Shown: positions 56,299-64,000 of the stretch, one piece after another
How the letters are laid out: every line of letters starts with the position of its first letter
Numbering within the stretch: position 1 is the first letter of the stretch
Source: Chryseobacterium oranimense
GTDB taxonomy: Bacteria > Bacteroidota > Bacteroidia > Flavobacteriales > Weeksellaceae
Direction of reading: 5' to 3'
Length of the DNA stretch: 64,000 bases
Assembly (NCBI RefSeq): GCF_900129755.1
Contig: NZ_FQWT01000007.1
Location: forward strand, 124,001 to 188,000
Made by a program: the position numbers and the translations under genes
Notes under the pieces: generated by a model
Told to the model about the DNA's origin: nothing
The model's input: the letters and a program-made list of their open reading frames with translations, nothing else
The model's database searches: none

Positions 56299-57819
56299 AT
56301 GAAAATAAATAACTTTTTAGAACTGAAGGATTTTCAAAAAATTATCATTGAGAACGGAAAAATTGAACTGGACGAATCACTTTTGGATAGAGTAGAAACA
56401 AGTTTTCAGTTTTTGAAGGAATTTTCGAAAAATAAAGTAATATACGGAGTCAATACAGGTTTCGGACCCATGGCTCAGTTCAAGATCAGCGATGAAGATA
56501 CCCACCAGCTTCAGTATAACCTGATCAGAAGTCACTCTTCAGGAATCGGGAACCCATTGCCGGCCGAGGAAGTAAAAGCATGTATGCTGGCCAGATTGAA
56601 TACCCTTTCACTTGGAAATTCCGGCGTTCATCAGTCCGTTGTTCATTTACTTAAAGAATTGATCAACAGAGATATTATACCGTTGATTTTCGAGCACGGG
56701 GGAGTTGGTGCAAGTGGCGATTTGGTACAGCTTGCCCATCTTGCTTTAGTGCTGATCGGAGAGGGCGAGGTTTTTTATAAAGGTGAAAGAAAAGCCACAA
56801 AAGAAGTTTTTGAGACTGAAGGTTTAGAACCTATCAAAGTAGAAATCCGTGAAGGTCTGGCTTTAATGAACGGAACTTCTGTTATGTCCGGAATAGGAAT
56901 CGTTAACGCATACAAAGCGAATCAGTTAACAGATATTTCCATCAGGCTTTCCTGTGCCATTAATGAGATTGTTCAGGCTTATGATGATCATCTTTCCGAA
57001 GCTTTGAACGGAACCAAAAAACATTACGGTCAGCAGAAAGTAGCAGAAAGAATGCGTGTCCATTTATCCGACAGTAAGCTGATCAGAAAAAGAGAAGATC
57101 ATCTTTATACCCACTTTGAAGAGCAGGAAAAAGTATTTAAGGAAAAAGTTCAGGAATATTATTCATTAAGATGTGTTCCTCAGATCCTGGGACCTGTTTT
57201 AGATACACTGGAATACACTGAAAATGTTCTTGAAAACGAGATCAATTCAGCCAATGATAACCCGATCATCAATGTAGAGGACAAACATGTATACCATGGC
57301 GGAAACTTCCACGGAGATTATATTTCGCTGGAAATGGATAAGCTGAAAATTGTGGTTACCAAGCTGACAATGCTGGCAGAAAGACAGCTGAACTACCTCT
57401 TGAATGCAAAGATCAACGAAATATTGCCTCCTTTTGTAAATTTAGGTAAATTAGGCTTTAATTTCGGAATGCAGGGAGTACAGTTTACAGCAACTTCTAC
57501 TACTGCAGAAAGTCAGATGCTGTCCAACTCCATGTATGTTCACAGTATACCTAATAATAATGATAATCAGGATATTGTGAGCATGGGAACCAATGCTGCT
57601 GTCATCTGCCGGAAAGTGATAGAAAATGCATTTGAAGTGTTGGCGATTGAAGCCATCACAATCATTCAGGCTGTTGAATATCTTGGTTTTCAGGATAAAG
57701 TGTCATCTTCTACCAAAGAACTGTATGACGAGATAAGAAAGATCATTCCTGCATTCTCAGACGATATGGTGATGTATCCGTATCTGGAAGAAGTGAAGAA
57801 ATATTTAAAAGCAATGTAA
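56299..57819 (+). CDS. Tyrosine ammonia-lyase (HAL/PAL/TAL family)
   Basis: A 506-residue lyase that forms the MIO cofactor from A138-S139-G140 in GGVGASGDLVQL; Y49 is in VIYGVNTGFG. The residue pair deciding substrate is S78-H79 in LIRSHSSG. It is very like the characterised, tyrosine-specific Flavobacterium enzyme, so it should turn tyrosine into 4-coumarate, the aromatic starter of flexirubin. Histidine ammonia-lyase is the alternative, but no hut genes are nearby and the pigment context argues against it. An in-frame TTG lies one codon upstream of the ATG used. Confidence 0.9.
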   Translation: MKINNFLELKDFQKIIIENGKIELDESLLDRVETSFQFLKEFSKNKVIYGVNTGFGPMAQFKISDEDTHQLQYNLIRSHSSGIGNPLPAEEVKACMLARLNTLSLGNSGVHQSVVHLLKELINRDIIPLIFEHGGVGASGDLVQLAHLALVLIGEGEVFYKGERKATKEVFETEGLEPIKVEIREGLALMNGTSVMSGIGIVNAYKANQLTDISIRLSCAINEIVQAYDDHLSEALNGTKKHYGQQKVAERMRVHLSDSKLIRKREDHLYTHFEEQEKVFKEKVQEYYSLRCVPQILGPVLDTLEYTENVLENEINSANDNPIINVEDKHVYHGGNFHGDYISLEMDKLKIVVTKLTMLAERQLNYLLNAKINEILPPFVNLGKLGFNFGMQGVQFTATSTTAESQMLSNSMYVHSIPNNNDNQDIVSMGTNAAVICRKVIENAFEVLAIEAITIIQAVEYLGFQDKVSSSTKELYDEIRKIIPAFSDDMVMYPYLEEVKKYLKAM

Positions 57820-57897
57820 TTATCCTTGATAATGAATTGTTATACACAAAGAACGGAATTTAACTTAAAAAAACTAAAACTAAATAAACACTAACAC

Positions 57898-58629
57898 ATG
57901 AAATGTGCAATTGTCACAGGCGGCTCCAGGGGAATTGGAAGAGCAGTCTGTATAAAACTGGCGGAAGAAAAAAACTACCATATACTCATCAACTACGCTT
58001 CTAACGAAACCGCAGCAAAGGAAACTCTGGCTAAAGTAGAAGAGCTTGGAGCTACAGGAGAGATCCTTAAATTTGATGTGGCCAATGCCGAAGAAAGCCT
58101 GAATGTTTTAACGAAATGGCAGGATAAAAACCCTGACGCAATTGTTGAAGTAATTGTAAACAACGCCGGTATTACAAGAGACGGATTATTCATGTGGATG
58201 CAGAGTGAAGACTGGAACAGTGTGATCAACACAAGTCTTAACGGATTTTTTAACGTAACCAACTTCTTTATCCAGAAACTTCTACGCAATAAATACGGGA
58301 GAATCATCAATATGGTCTCTGTTTCCGGGGTAAAAGGAACTGCGGGGCAAACGAATTATTCTGCGGCAAAAGCAGCTTTGGTAGGCGCTACAAAAGCACT
58401 GGCCCAGGAAGTTGCCAAGAGAAATATTACGGTAAATGCAGTGGCACCCGGATTTATCAGAACAGATATGACCCAGGATTTCAATGAAAACGAAATGAAA
58501 GCCATGATCCCTGCCAACAGATTTGGAGAAGCCGAAGAAGTGGCGGATCTTGTAGCCTTTTTAGCTTCTAAGAAAGCTTCATATATTACCGGGGAAGTAA
58601 TAAACATTAATGGGGGAATTTATTCATAA
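57898..58629 (+). CDS. 3-ketoacyl-ACP reductase (FabG-like)
   Basis: A 243-residue short-chain dehydrogenase. The cofactor motif is TGGSRGIGRA, the NNAGITRDG block is present, and the catalytic set is Ser in SVSGVKG and Tyr/Lys in NYSAAKAAL. In this cluster it should reduce the 3-keto group of polyene intermediates on the ACP. It follows the ammonia-lyase by 78 bases and precedes the ketosynthase. A general fatty-acid FabG cannot be excluded, but clustering with the ammonia-lyase and ketosynthase favours the pigment pathway. Confidence 0.88.
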   Translation: MKCAIVTGGSRGIGRAVCIKLAEEKNYHILINYASNETAAKETLAKVEELGATGEILKFDVANAEESLNVLTKWQDKNPDAIVEVIVNNAGITRDGLFMWMQSEDWNSVINTSLNGFFNVTNFFIQKLLRNKYGRIINMVSVSGVKGTAGQTNYSAAKAALVGATKALAQEVAKRNITVNAVAPGFIRTDMTQDFNENEMKAMIPANRFGEAEEVADLVAFLASKKASYITGEVININGGIYS

Positions 58630-58632
58630 ATC

Positions 58633-58690
58633 AGGTAGCAGATAAAAGGTAGCAGTAAAGACCTGCAACCTGCAACCTGCAATCTAAAAT
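58633..58690. repeat. Short direct repeats in the spacer
   Basis: AGGTAGCAGATAAAAGGTAGCAG and then a threefold CCTGCAA (58663-58682) run through this spacer between the ketoreductase and ketosynthase genes. AGGTAGCAG and CTGCAACCT are roughly complementary, so a loose hairpin is possible. Non-coding. Confidence 0.55.
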
Positions 58691-58701
58691 CTTAATTATA
58701 A

Positions 58702-59922
58702 ATGGAAAATAGGGTTGTAATTACCGGGATGGGAATTTATTCTTGCATCGGGACCTCTCTGGAAGAGGTCAGAGAATCCCTATATCAAGGAAAATCCGGT
58801 ATTGCTTTGGTTCAGGAAAGAAAAGAATTCGGGTTCAGGTCCGGCCTTACTGGAGTAGTGTCTAAGCCGGATCTTAAAAACCTGCTGAACAGACGCCAGC
58901 GTGTAAGCATGGGAGAGGAAAGCGAATATGCTTATCTTGCTACCACAGATGCCCTGAAACAGGCAGGAATAGATCAGGATTTCCTGGATGCTCACGAAGT
59001 GGGAATTTTATACGGAAACGACAGTGTTTCTCAGGCAGTTGTAGAATCTATTGACATTGCCAGGGAAAAGAAAGATACAACATTGATGGGATCCGGAGCG
59101 ATCTTCAAATCAATGAATTCAACGGTAACCATGAACCTTTCAACGATTTTTAAGCTGAAGGGGATCAATCTTACCATCAGTGCAGCCTGTGCGAGCGGTT
59201 CCCATTCTTTGGGCCTTGCTTACATAATGATCAAAAACGGATTCCAGGATATGATTATCTGTGGAGGCGCACAGGAAACCAACAAATATTCAATGGCAAG
59301 CTTTGACGGCCTTGGAGTTTTCTCAGTAAGAGAGGACGAGCCCACAAAAGCCTCAAGACCTTTTGATGCAGGAAGAGACGGCCTTATCCCGAGCGGGGGA
59401 GCTGCCAGCCTTATTGTAGAAAGCCTGGAATCTGCACAGAAAAGAGGCGCCACCATTCTTGCAGAGATTGTAGGCTATGGATTCTCTTCAAATGGCGGAC
59501 ATATCTCTACACCAAACGTTGACGGCCCGGCCTTAGCTATGGACAGGGCCCTGAAACAATCCGGATTAAAAGCGGAAGACATCGATTATATTAACGCTCA
59601 TGCGACATCCACACCAATCGGTGATGCCAATGAAGCTAAAGCGATCCATGAGATCTTCGGAAGCGAAGTTCCGGTAAGTTCTACAAAATCCATGACCGGC
59701 CATGAATGCTGGATGGCAGGGGCAAGTGAAGTAGTGTACTCCATTCTGATGATGCAGAACGATTTCATAGCCCCGAACATTAACCTGGAAAACCCTGACG
59801 ATGAGGCGAAAAAGATAAATTTGGTCTCAAAAACGAAAAATCAAAAAATTGACGTATTTTTGTCGAATTCTTTCGGATTTGGGGGCACCAACTCCGCATT
59901 AATAGTTAAAAAATTTGATTAA
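58702..59922 (+). CDS. Beta-ketoacyl-ACP synthase (FabF-like)
   Basis: A 406-residue condensing enzyme with nucleophile C163 in ISAACASGSHSLG and two catalytic His in NAHATSTPIGD and SMTGHECWMAG. It should add malonyl units to the 4-coumaroyl starter. Flexirubin clusters use such a KS together with a second, shorter partner; a chain-length-factor-like partner is not visible before the window's end. Part of the same-strand operon with the ketoreductase and ACP; its stop is five bases before the ACP start. Confidence 0.9.
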   Translation: MENRVVITGMGIYSCIGTSLEEVRESLYQGKSGIALVQERKEFGFRSGLTGVVSKPDLKNLLNRRQRVSMGEESEYAYLATTDALKQAGIDQDFLDAHEVGILYGNDSVSQAVVESIDIAREKKDTTLMGSGAIFKSMNSTVTMNLSTIFKLKGINLTISAACASGSHSLGLAYIMIKNGFQDMIICGGAQETNKYSMASFDGLGVFSVREDEPTKASRPFDAGRDGLIPSGGAASLIVESLESAQKRGATILAEIVGYGFSSNGGHISTPNVDGPALAMDRALKQSGLKAEDIDYINAHATSTPIGDANEAKAIHEIFGSEVPVSSTKSMTGHECWMAGASEVVYSILMMQNDFIAPNINLENPDDEAKKINLVSKTKNQKIDVFLSNSFGFGGTNSALIVKKFD

Positions 59923-59926
59923 AAAC

Positions 59927-60181
59927 ATGGAAAGGGAAAAAATTGTTGACATCGTTAATGATTTCTTAGTAAACGAATTCGAAGTGGATGGCGATGAGAT
60001 CAGCAATGATGCCAACCTGAAAAAAACACTCGGGCTGGACAGTCTGGACTATATTGATATGGTCGTGGTTATTGAATCTAATTTCGGGGTGAAATTAGGA
60101 GAGGCAGATTTCAAAAAAATGGTGACATTTGATGATTTCTACACTACTATTGAAAATAAAATTGCTGAAAAAAACGCATAA
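59927..60181 (+). CDS. Acyl carrier protein
   Basis: An 84-residue ACP with the phosphopantetheine serine S39 in GLDSLDYIDMVV. It starts at the ATG at 59927; an upstream in-frame TTG at 59915 is less likely. It is acidic as usual, and unlike housekeeping AcpP in detail (DANLKKTLGLDSL). It should tether the aryl-polyene chain. The next gene follows after 113 bases with a hairpin. Confidence 0.93.
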   Translation: MEREKIVDIVNDFLVNEFEVDGDEISNDANLKKTLGLDSLDYIDMVVVIESNFGVKLGEADFKKMVTFDDFYTTIENKIAEKNA

Positions 60182-60227
60182 CTATCGATTGAACTTTATT
60201 TTTTTAATAATGTAACAATAGAACAAT

Positions 60228-60269
60228 GTACCAGTATAACAGTAAATTAAACTATTGTTATGCTGGTAC
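60228..60269. repeat. Imperfect inverted repeat within the pigment operon
   Basis: GTACCAGTATAACAGT (60228-60243) pairs with ATTGTTATGCTGGTAC (60254-60269) with a few G.U or mismatched positions. There is no U-run after it, so it may be a processing signal or a dispersed repeat (words GTAACAATAG and CTATTGTTA also occur). Non-coding. Confidence 0.6.
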
Positions 60270-60294
60270 ACTGATAAATTGGTAAACTGTACAT

Positions 60295-61179
60295 ATGAAC
60301 AAGTGGAAAGGTAAATCTAAAGGAACCATAACGGGATATAAAATATTCGTTTGGTGCATTAGAAATATCGGCATACGGAGTTCATATTTTGTACTTTACT
60401 TTGTAGCTTCCTATTATTTTTTATTCCTTAAAAAAAGCAACCGCTACATCTTTTATTATTTTCAGAAAAGATTGGGCTATGGATATTGGAAATCAAAGGT
60501 TTCCGTATTCAAAAGCTATTTTACCTTCGGAAAAGTTCTGATTGATAAAACCGCAATTTCTGCCGGCCTACGGGAAAAATACACCTACGAATTTGATGGT
60601 GTTGAAAACCTTACCAGTCTTCTCGCTGAAAAAAAAGGCGGAGTTCTTATAAGTGCCCACATCGGAAATTTTGAAATCGCAGAACATTTCTTTGCAGATA
60701 TCGATTTCGACTGCCAGATCAATCTGGTGACTACGGATCAGGAAGTAACCGTAATCAAAGAATACCTGGAAAGCGTTGCTGTAAAACGCAGCAATATCAA
60801 ATTCATTTACGTCAAAGATGATATGTCCCATATTTTTGAGATCAATCAGGCTTTGTCCAACAATGAGCTGATCTGCTTCACGGGAGACCGTTATTTTGAA
60901 GGTTCAAAATATCTTGAAGCAGACCTTTTGGGGAAAAGTGCCAGATTTCCGGCCGGTCCTTTCCTCATTGCCTCACGGCTGGGGGTTCCCGTGGTTTATG
61001 TGTATGTAATGAAAGAAAAGAACCTGCATTATCATTTATACGCAAGGGTGGCAAAAAATATTAAAAGCCGTGATTCTCAGGGACTTCTCAATTCCTACGT
61101 GCAGAACCTCGAAACCATGATCAGAAAATATCCCCTTCAATGGTTCAATTATTTCGATTTTTGGGATGATATTGATTAA
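60295..61179 (+). CDS. LpxL/HtrB-like acyltransferase
   Basis: A 294-residue membrane acyltransferase of the lipid A late-acyltransferase type. The catalytic HX4E motif is H122-I-G-N-F-E127. An N-terminal hydrophobic part (about 15-45) anchors it in the membrane. In aryl-polyene and flexirubin clusters such enzymes load or transfer the polyene acyl chain onto an acceptor such as dialkylresorcinol; lipid A is the textbook alternative. Neighbours favour the pigment role. Confidence 0.85.
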   Translation: MNKWKGKSKGTITGYKIFVWCIRNIGIRSSYFVLYFVASYYFLFLKKSNRYIFYYFQKRLGYGYWKSKVSVFKSYFTFGKVLIDKTAISAGLREKYTYEFDGVENLTSLLAEKKGGVLISAHIGNFEIAEHFFADIDFDCQINLVTTDQEVTVIKEYLESVAVKRSNIKFIYVKDDMSHIFEINQALSNNELICFTGDRYFEGSKYLEADLLGKSARFPAGPFLIASRLGVPVVYVYVMKEKNLHYHLYARVAKNIKSRDSQGLLNSYVQNLETMIRKYPLQWFNYFDFWDDID

Positions 61180-61313
61180 TTTTTCTAATTTTAACAACGA
61201 AAACTAATTAATAAACTCAAATCATCCGGCAATTCAGAAAATGTGATACGGTTTGCACCATTTTCCCAAACCTGAATTTCCGTTAAAATAAAAACACACA
61301 CACTTTTCCTCTT

Positions 61314-62849
61314 TTGAAAAAAGAATACGACATACTTGTGATCGGCAGCGGATTGGGAGGCCTTGTTTCGGCTCTTATTTTGGCCAAAGAAGGCCTGAAA
61401 GTCTGTGTTCTGGAAAAAAACAACCAGTACGGCGGAAACCTTCAGACTTTTTCAAGGGAAAAGCTCATCTTTGATACCGGAGTTCATTATCTGGGCGGTC
61501 TTTCAAAAGGACAGAATCTTCATCAGTTCTTTTCCTATCTCGGAATTATGGATGATCTGAAGCTGCATAAAATGGATGAAGACAGCTACGATAAGATCTC
61601 TTTTGGTGATGAAAACATTGAATATCCTCATGCGCAGGGCTATGAAAATTTTGTAGAGCAGCTTACAGCTTATTTTCCCAATGAAAAGCAGAATTTAGAA
61701 AGCTATTGTGAAGAAATCCAGTATGTATGTGCCCAGTTTCCAAGATATCAGATAGTCGGGAAAGAAAGCTACAATGAAGAAATTCTCCACCTGAATACCA
61801 AAAGATTTATAGAATCTGTTACCCAGGACAAAAAGCTGCAGGCAGTATTGCTGGGTTCCAATTTTTTATATGGCGGCGACTCTGAAAATATTCCGTTTTA
61901 CGTTCACGCACTGACGGTAAATTCCTATATTCAAAGTGCTTATAAATGTGTAAAAGGAGGAAGCCAGATCACAAAACTGCTCATTAAAAAACTTCGCGAA
62001 CATGGTGCAGAAGTACATAAACATTCCGAGGTTTCTGAATTTATTTTTAATGAAACGGGAGTCTTATCTTCCGTAAAAACAAAAGAAGGAAAAGAATATA
62101 CAGCGAAAAAATTCATTTCCAACATAGAAATACGTTCTTTTATTAAATTAATAGGAGAAGAAAAGCTTAGAAAATCCTTTTTGAACAGGGTCCTGAGCTG
62201 GGAGCCCGTTTCATCATGCTTCAGTGTTTATCTGATCCTGAAACCACAGTCATTCCCGAACTTCAATTATAATATTTATCATTATTCGTCAGAAGAAATG
62301 ATATGGAATGCATTCCGCTACACCAAAGAAAGCTGGCCGGAAACCTATATGCTTTCCTCCACACCCTCAAAACACCATCCCGATTATGCTGAAAGCCTTA
62401 CAGCCATTTCTTATATGGATTTTGAGGAGGTCAAAGCCTGGAAAGAAACTGTAAATACCGTTGCCGATGAGCATGAAAGGGGATTGAAATATGAGCAGTT
62501 CAAATTAGAAAAAGCAGAAAAAATGATTACTGCCCTGGAAAAGAAAATTCCCAACCTCAGACATTTCATAAAAAGCATTTATACTTCATCGCCGCTGTCT
62601 TACAGGGATTATATAGGCAGCTTTGAAGGAAATATGTACGGCTACATGAAAAACTCGGATAATCCGCTGAAAACAATGGTTTCTCCAAGGACAAAAATTG
62701 ATAACCTGTTTCTGACAGGCCAATCTGTGAATATGCATGGAATTCTGGGAGTAACGATTGGAGCATTCAACACCTGTGCGGAAATCCTGGGAAAAGAACT
62801 GATAGACGGCCGTTTGAAACAAATGATCAATACTCATGAGAAAAAATAA
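61314..62849 (+). CDS. CrtI-like NAD(P)/FAD oxidoreductase
   Basis: A 511-residue flavoprotein of the phytoene desaturase/retinol saturase family. The dinucleotide-binding site is VIGSGLGGLVSALILAKEG at residues 7-25 and LEKNNQYGGN follows; GQSVNMHGILGVTIGAFNTC is the C-terminal FAD motif. Start is a TTG, as no in-frame ATG fits. It should act on a polyene chain, for example by desaturation or saturation during flexirubin formation; a carotenoid role is possible but no crt genes are seen. It overlaps the next gene by 14 bases. Confidence 0.88.
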   Translation: MKKEYDILVIGSGLGGLVSALILAKEGLKVCVLEKNNQYGGNLQTFSREKLIFDTGVHYLGGLSKGQNLHQFFSYLGIMDDLKLHKMDEDSYDKISFGDENIEYPHAQGYENFVEQLTAYFPNEKQNLESYCEEIQYVCAQFPRYQIVGKESYNEEILHLNTKRFIESVTQDKKLQAVLLGSNFLYGGDSENIPFYVHALTVNSYIQSAYKCVKGGSQITKLLIKKLREHGAEVHKHSEVSEFIFNETGVLSSVKTKEGKEYTAKKFISNIEIRSFIKLIGEEKLRKSFLNRVLSWEPVSSCFSVYLILKPQSFPNFNYNIYHYSSEEMIWNAFRYTKESWPETYMLSSTPSKHHPDYAESLTAISYMDFEEVKAWKETVNTVADEHERGLKYEQFKLEKAEKMITALEKKIPNLRHFIKSIYTSSPLSYRDYIGSFEGNMYGYMKNSDNPLKTMVSPRTKIDNLFLTGQSVNMHGILGVTIGAFNTCAEILGKELIDGRLKQMINTHEKK

Positions 62850-64000
62850 CAGATTTACCGTCTTATTCAGGGGAATTCAGTTGGTCCTTATCTTTTTCCT
62901 TATTTCATGTGGAGTCTCAAAATCAATCCATCATATTCCAGAGATCAGTACGTATGCGCTGGAAACTCCGGAAGTGAGCAAGATCAACGATTCTACGTTC
63001 AGTTTCAACCGGAATTATTTAACCAAAAATAAACAGCAGATCTGGGAACTTTATATCAAAGGTAATCCTTTACAGCTGGGATATAACAACGGAGCTTTAA
63101 CCCAAAACCTGATGCAGAAGCAGGAAGAAATTTTCTTCTCAAAAGTGGAAGGCTTTGTTCCTTCAAAATTTAAACAAAAACTGCTTCGCGGATTCCTGAA
63201 ATGGTACAACAGAAAAATGTACCTGAACGTAAGGGAAGATTACCAGGCAGAACTTTATGGTCTGTCCCGATATTCCTCAGATAAGTACAATTTTATTGCA
63301 CCAAAATACCTTCGGAGCTTGTATCTTCACGGAGCCCATGACATTGGGCACGCTATGCAGGACCTGGCTATGGTAGGATGTACCTCACTGGCTGTCTGGA
63401 ACGAAAATACGGAAGACGGGGATCTCCTCATCGGAAGAAATTTCGATTTCTATGTCGGGGACGATTTTGCTAAAAATAAGCTGGTAGAATTTGTAGAACC
63501 GGAAACCGGAATTCCCTATATGTCTGTAAGCTGGCCCGGAATGATCGGTGTAGTTTCAGGAATGAATAAAGAAGGAATTACCGTAACGATTAATGCCGGA
63601 AAATCTAAAATTCCTTTGACTGCCAAAACCCCGATATCTTTGGTAACACGGGAAATTCTGCAGTATGCGAAAAATATTGACGAAGCGATCGCCATTGCTA
63701 AAAAAAGAAAAGTTTTCGTCTCGGAATCCATTCTGGTGGGCAGTGCAAAAGATAAAAATGCTGTAATTATTGAAGTTTCGCCTAAAAACTTCGGAGTGTA
63801 TAAAGTGGAAAATACCAGCCGGATGTTCTGTACGAACCATTTTCAGTCCGAAGCTTACAAAGATGATAAAAGGAACCAAAAGCACATTATAGAAAGTCAT
63901 TCCCAATACCGTTATGAAAAGCTCCAGGAACTTCTTCAGGAGAATAAAAAACTGAATCCTGAAAAAATGGCAGCCATTTTACGTGATAAATCCGGTTTGA
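62836..64000 (+). CDS. C45/acyl-coenzyme A:6-APA acyltransferase-like lipoprotein (cut by window end)
   Basis: An open frame from ATG 62836 to the right edge (388 codons and more to come). The signal peptide ends in the lipobox LISC (Cys25), so it is an exported lipoprotein. VGCTSLAVWN (C182) followed by LIGRNFDF matches the Ntn-hydrolase C45 family, where the Cys is freed by self-cleavage and acts as nucleophile. Such enzymes hydrolyse or transfer acyl amides or esters. It overlaps the CrtI-like gene and is presumably part of the pigment operon, perhaps acting on the ester bond. The stop lies outside the window. Confidence 0.82.
   Translation, partial: MRKNNRFTVLFRGIQLVLIFFLISCGVSKSIHHIPEISTYALETPEVSKINDSTFSFNRNYLTKNKQQIWELYIKGNPLQLGYNNGALTQNLMQKQEEIFFSKVEGFVPSKFKQKLLRGFLKWYNRKMYLNVREDYQAELYGLSRYSSDKYNFIAPKYLRSLYLHGAHDIGHAMQDLAMVGCTSLAVWNENTEDGDLLIGRNFDFYVGDDFAKNKLVEFVEPETGIPYMSVSWPGMIGVVSGMNKEGITVTINAGKSKIPLTAKTPISLVTREILQYAKNIDEAIAIAKKRKVFVSESILVGSAKDKNAVIIEVSPKNFGVYKVENTSRMFCTNHFQSEAYKDDKRNQKHIIESHSQYRYEKLQELLQENKKLNPEKMAAILRDKSGL

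Noticed and set aside
56299..57819. Histidine ammonia-lyase HutH of a histidine degradation operon
   Set aside because: No hutU, hutI or hutG nearby; the gene lies in a pigment cluster with a ketosynthase, ACP and ketoreductase.
1..64000. CRISPR array, rRNA, tRNA, tmRNA or transposase
   Set aside because: No regularly spaced repeats, no T-loop (GTTCGAATC-type) or anticodon-arm patterns and no transposase motifs were seen in any spacer.

Overview
The window looks like a chromosomal segment of a flavobacterium close to Chryseobacterium (Weeksellaceae). The evidence is the AT-rich spacers, promoter-like boxes of the Bacteroidetes form TAnnTTTG, many TonB-dependent or beta-barrel outer-membrane proteins, lipoproteins with a bare Cys lipobox, and a flexirubin-type aryl-polyene pigment cluster. 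There is no phage, transposase, CRISPR array, rRNA or tRNA. The assignment to a genus is inference; the gene content is read from the sequence.

Layout. 1-6.8 kb: a thiamine operon, thiS-thiC-thiE-like(TenI)-thiD-thiE-thiG-thiH-thiF-like, with several overlapping start/stop codons. 6.8-14.5 kb: three outer-membrane proteins; the middle one (9558-12302) has a long leader holding an apparent SAM-I/IV-type riboswitch, a short open frame ending in a Met/Cys-rich tail, and a nested hairpin. 14.6-16.3 kb: a LytS/LytTR two-component pair with direct repeats in front of it. 16.4-21.8 kb: two aconitases (AcnA type and AcnB). 22-25.4 kb: a WG-repeat protein, then a TPP riboswitch and a TonB-dependent receptor that is probably the thiamine importer. 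25.6-31.8 kb: an HU-domain membrane protein, a thioesterase, a 2-hydroxyacid dehydrogenase, a beta-lactamase-fold lipoprotein, an Ig-like lipoprotein and a haem-binding protein. 31.8-34.5 kb (minus strand): Nudix, XerD, dCMP deaminase, enoyl-CoA hydratase. 34.6-37.2 kb: divergent katA/oxyR. 37.3-38.7 kb: metK behind a SAM-II-like element. 38.8-44 kb: an unknown secreted protein, an ECF sigma factor, a 44-residue small protein, a YjjG-type phosphatase, PepSY-like proteins and an OmpR-type two-component system. 44-50.8 kb (minus): trpS, a DUF218 protein, lspA, two small proteins, a DksA-like protein and ileS. 51.1-54.9 kb: an M23 peptidase, a PaaK-like ligase and an unknown secreted protein. 55-64 kb: the flexirubin-type cluster (flavin halogenase/oxygenase-like, tyrosine ammonia-lyase, ketoreductase, ketosynthase, ACP, acyltransferase, CrtI-like oxidoreductase, C45-type acyltransferase lipoprotein), running off the right edge.

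How the parts fit. Thiamine is both made (thi operon) and probably imported (riboswitch-controlled receptor). SAM status seems to be sensed by two different RNA architectures, one on metK and one on a TonB receptor of unknown substrate. Peroxide defence is a classic OxyR/catalase pair; the OxyR cysteines C200 and C209 are present. Pigment assembly would start from tyrosine via the ammonia-lyase, with 4-coumarate extended on the ACP.

The spacers hold several families of imperfect palindromes and short direct repeats. At least two families occur more than once here. The most interesting unexplained structure is the 9175-9557 leader (riboswitch, Met/Cys-rich mini-ORF, hairpin).
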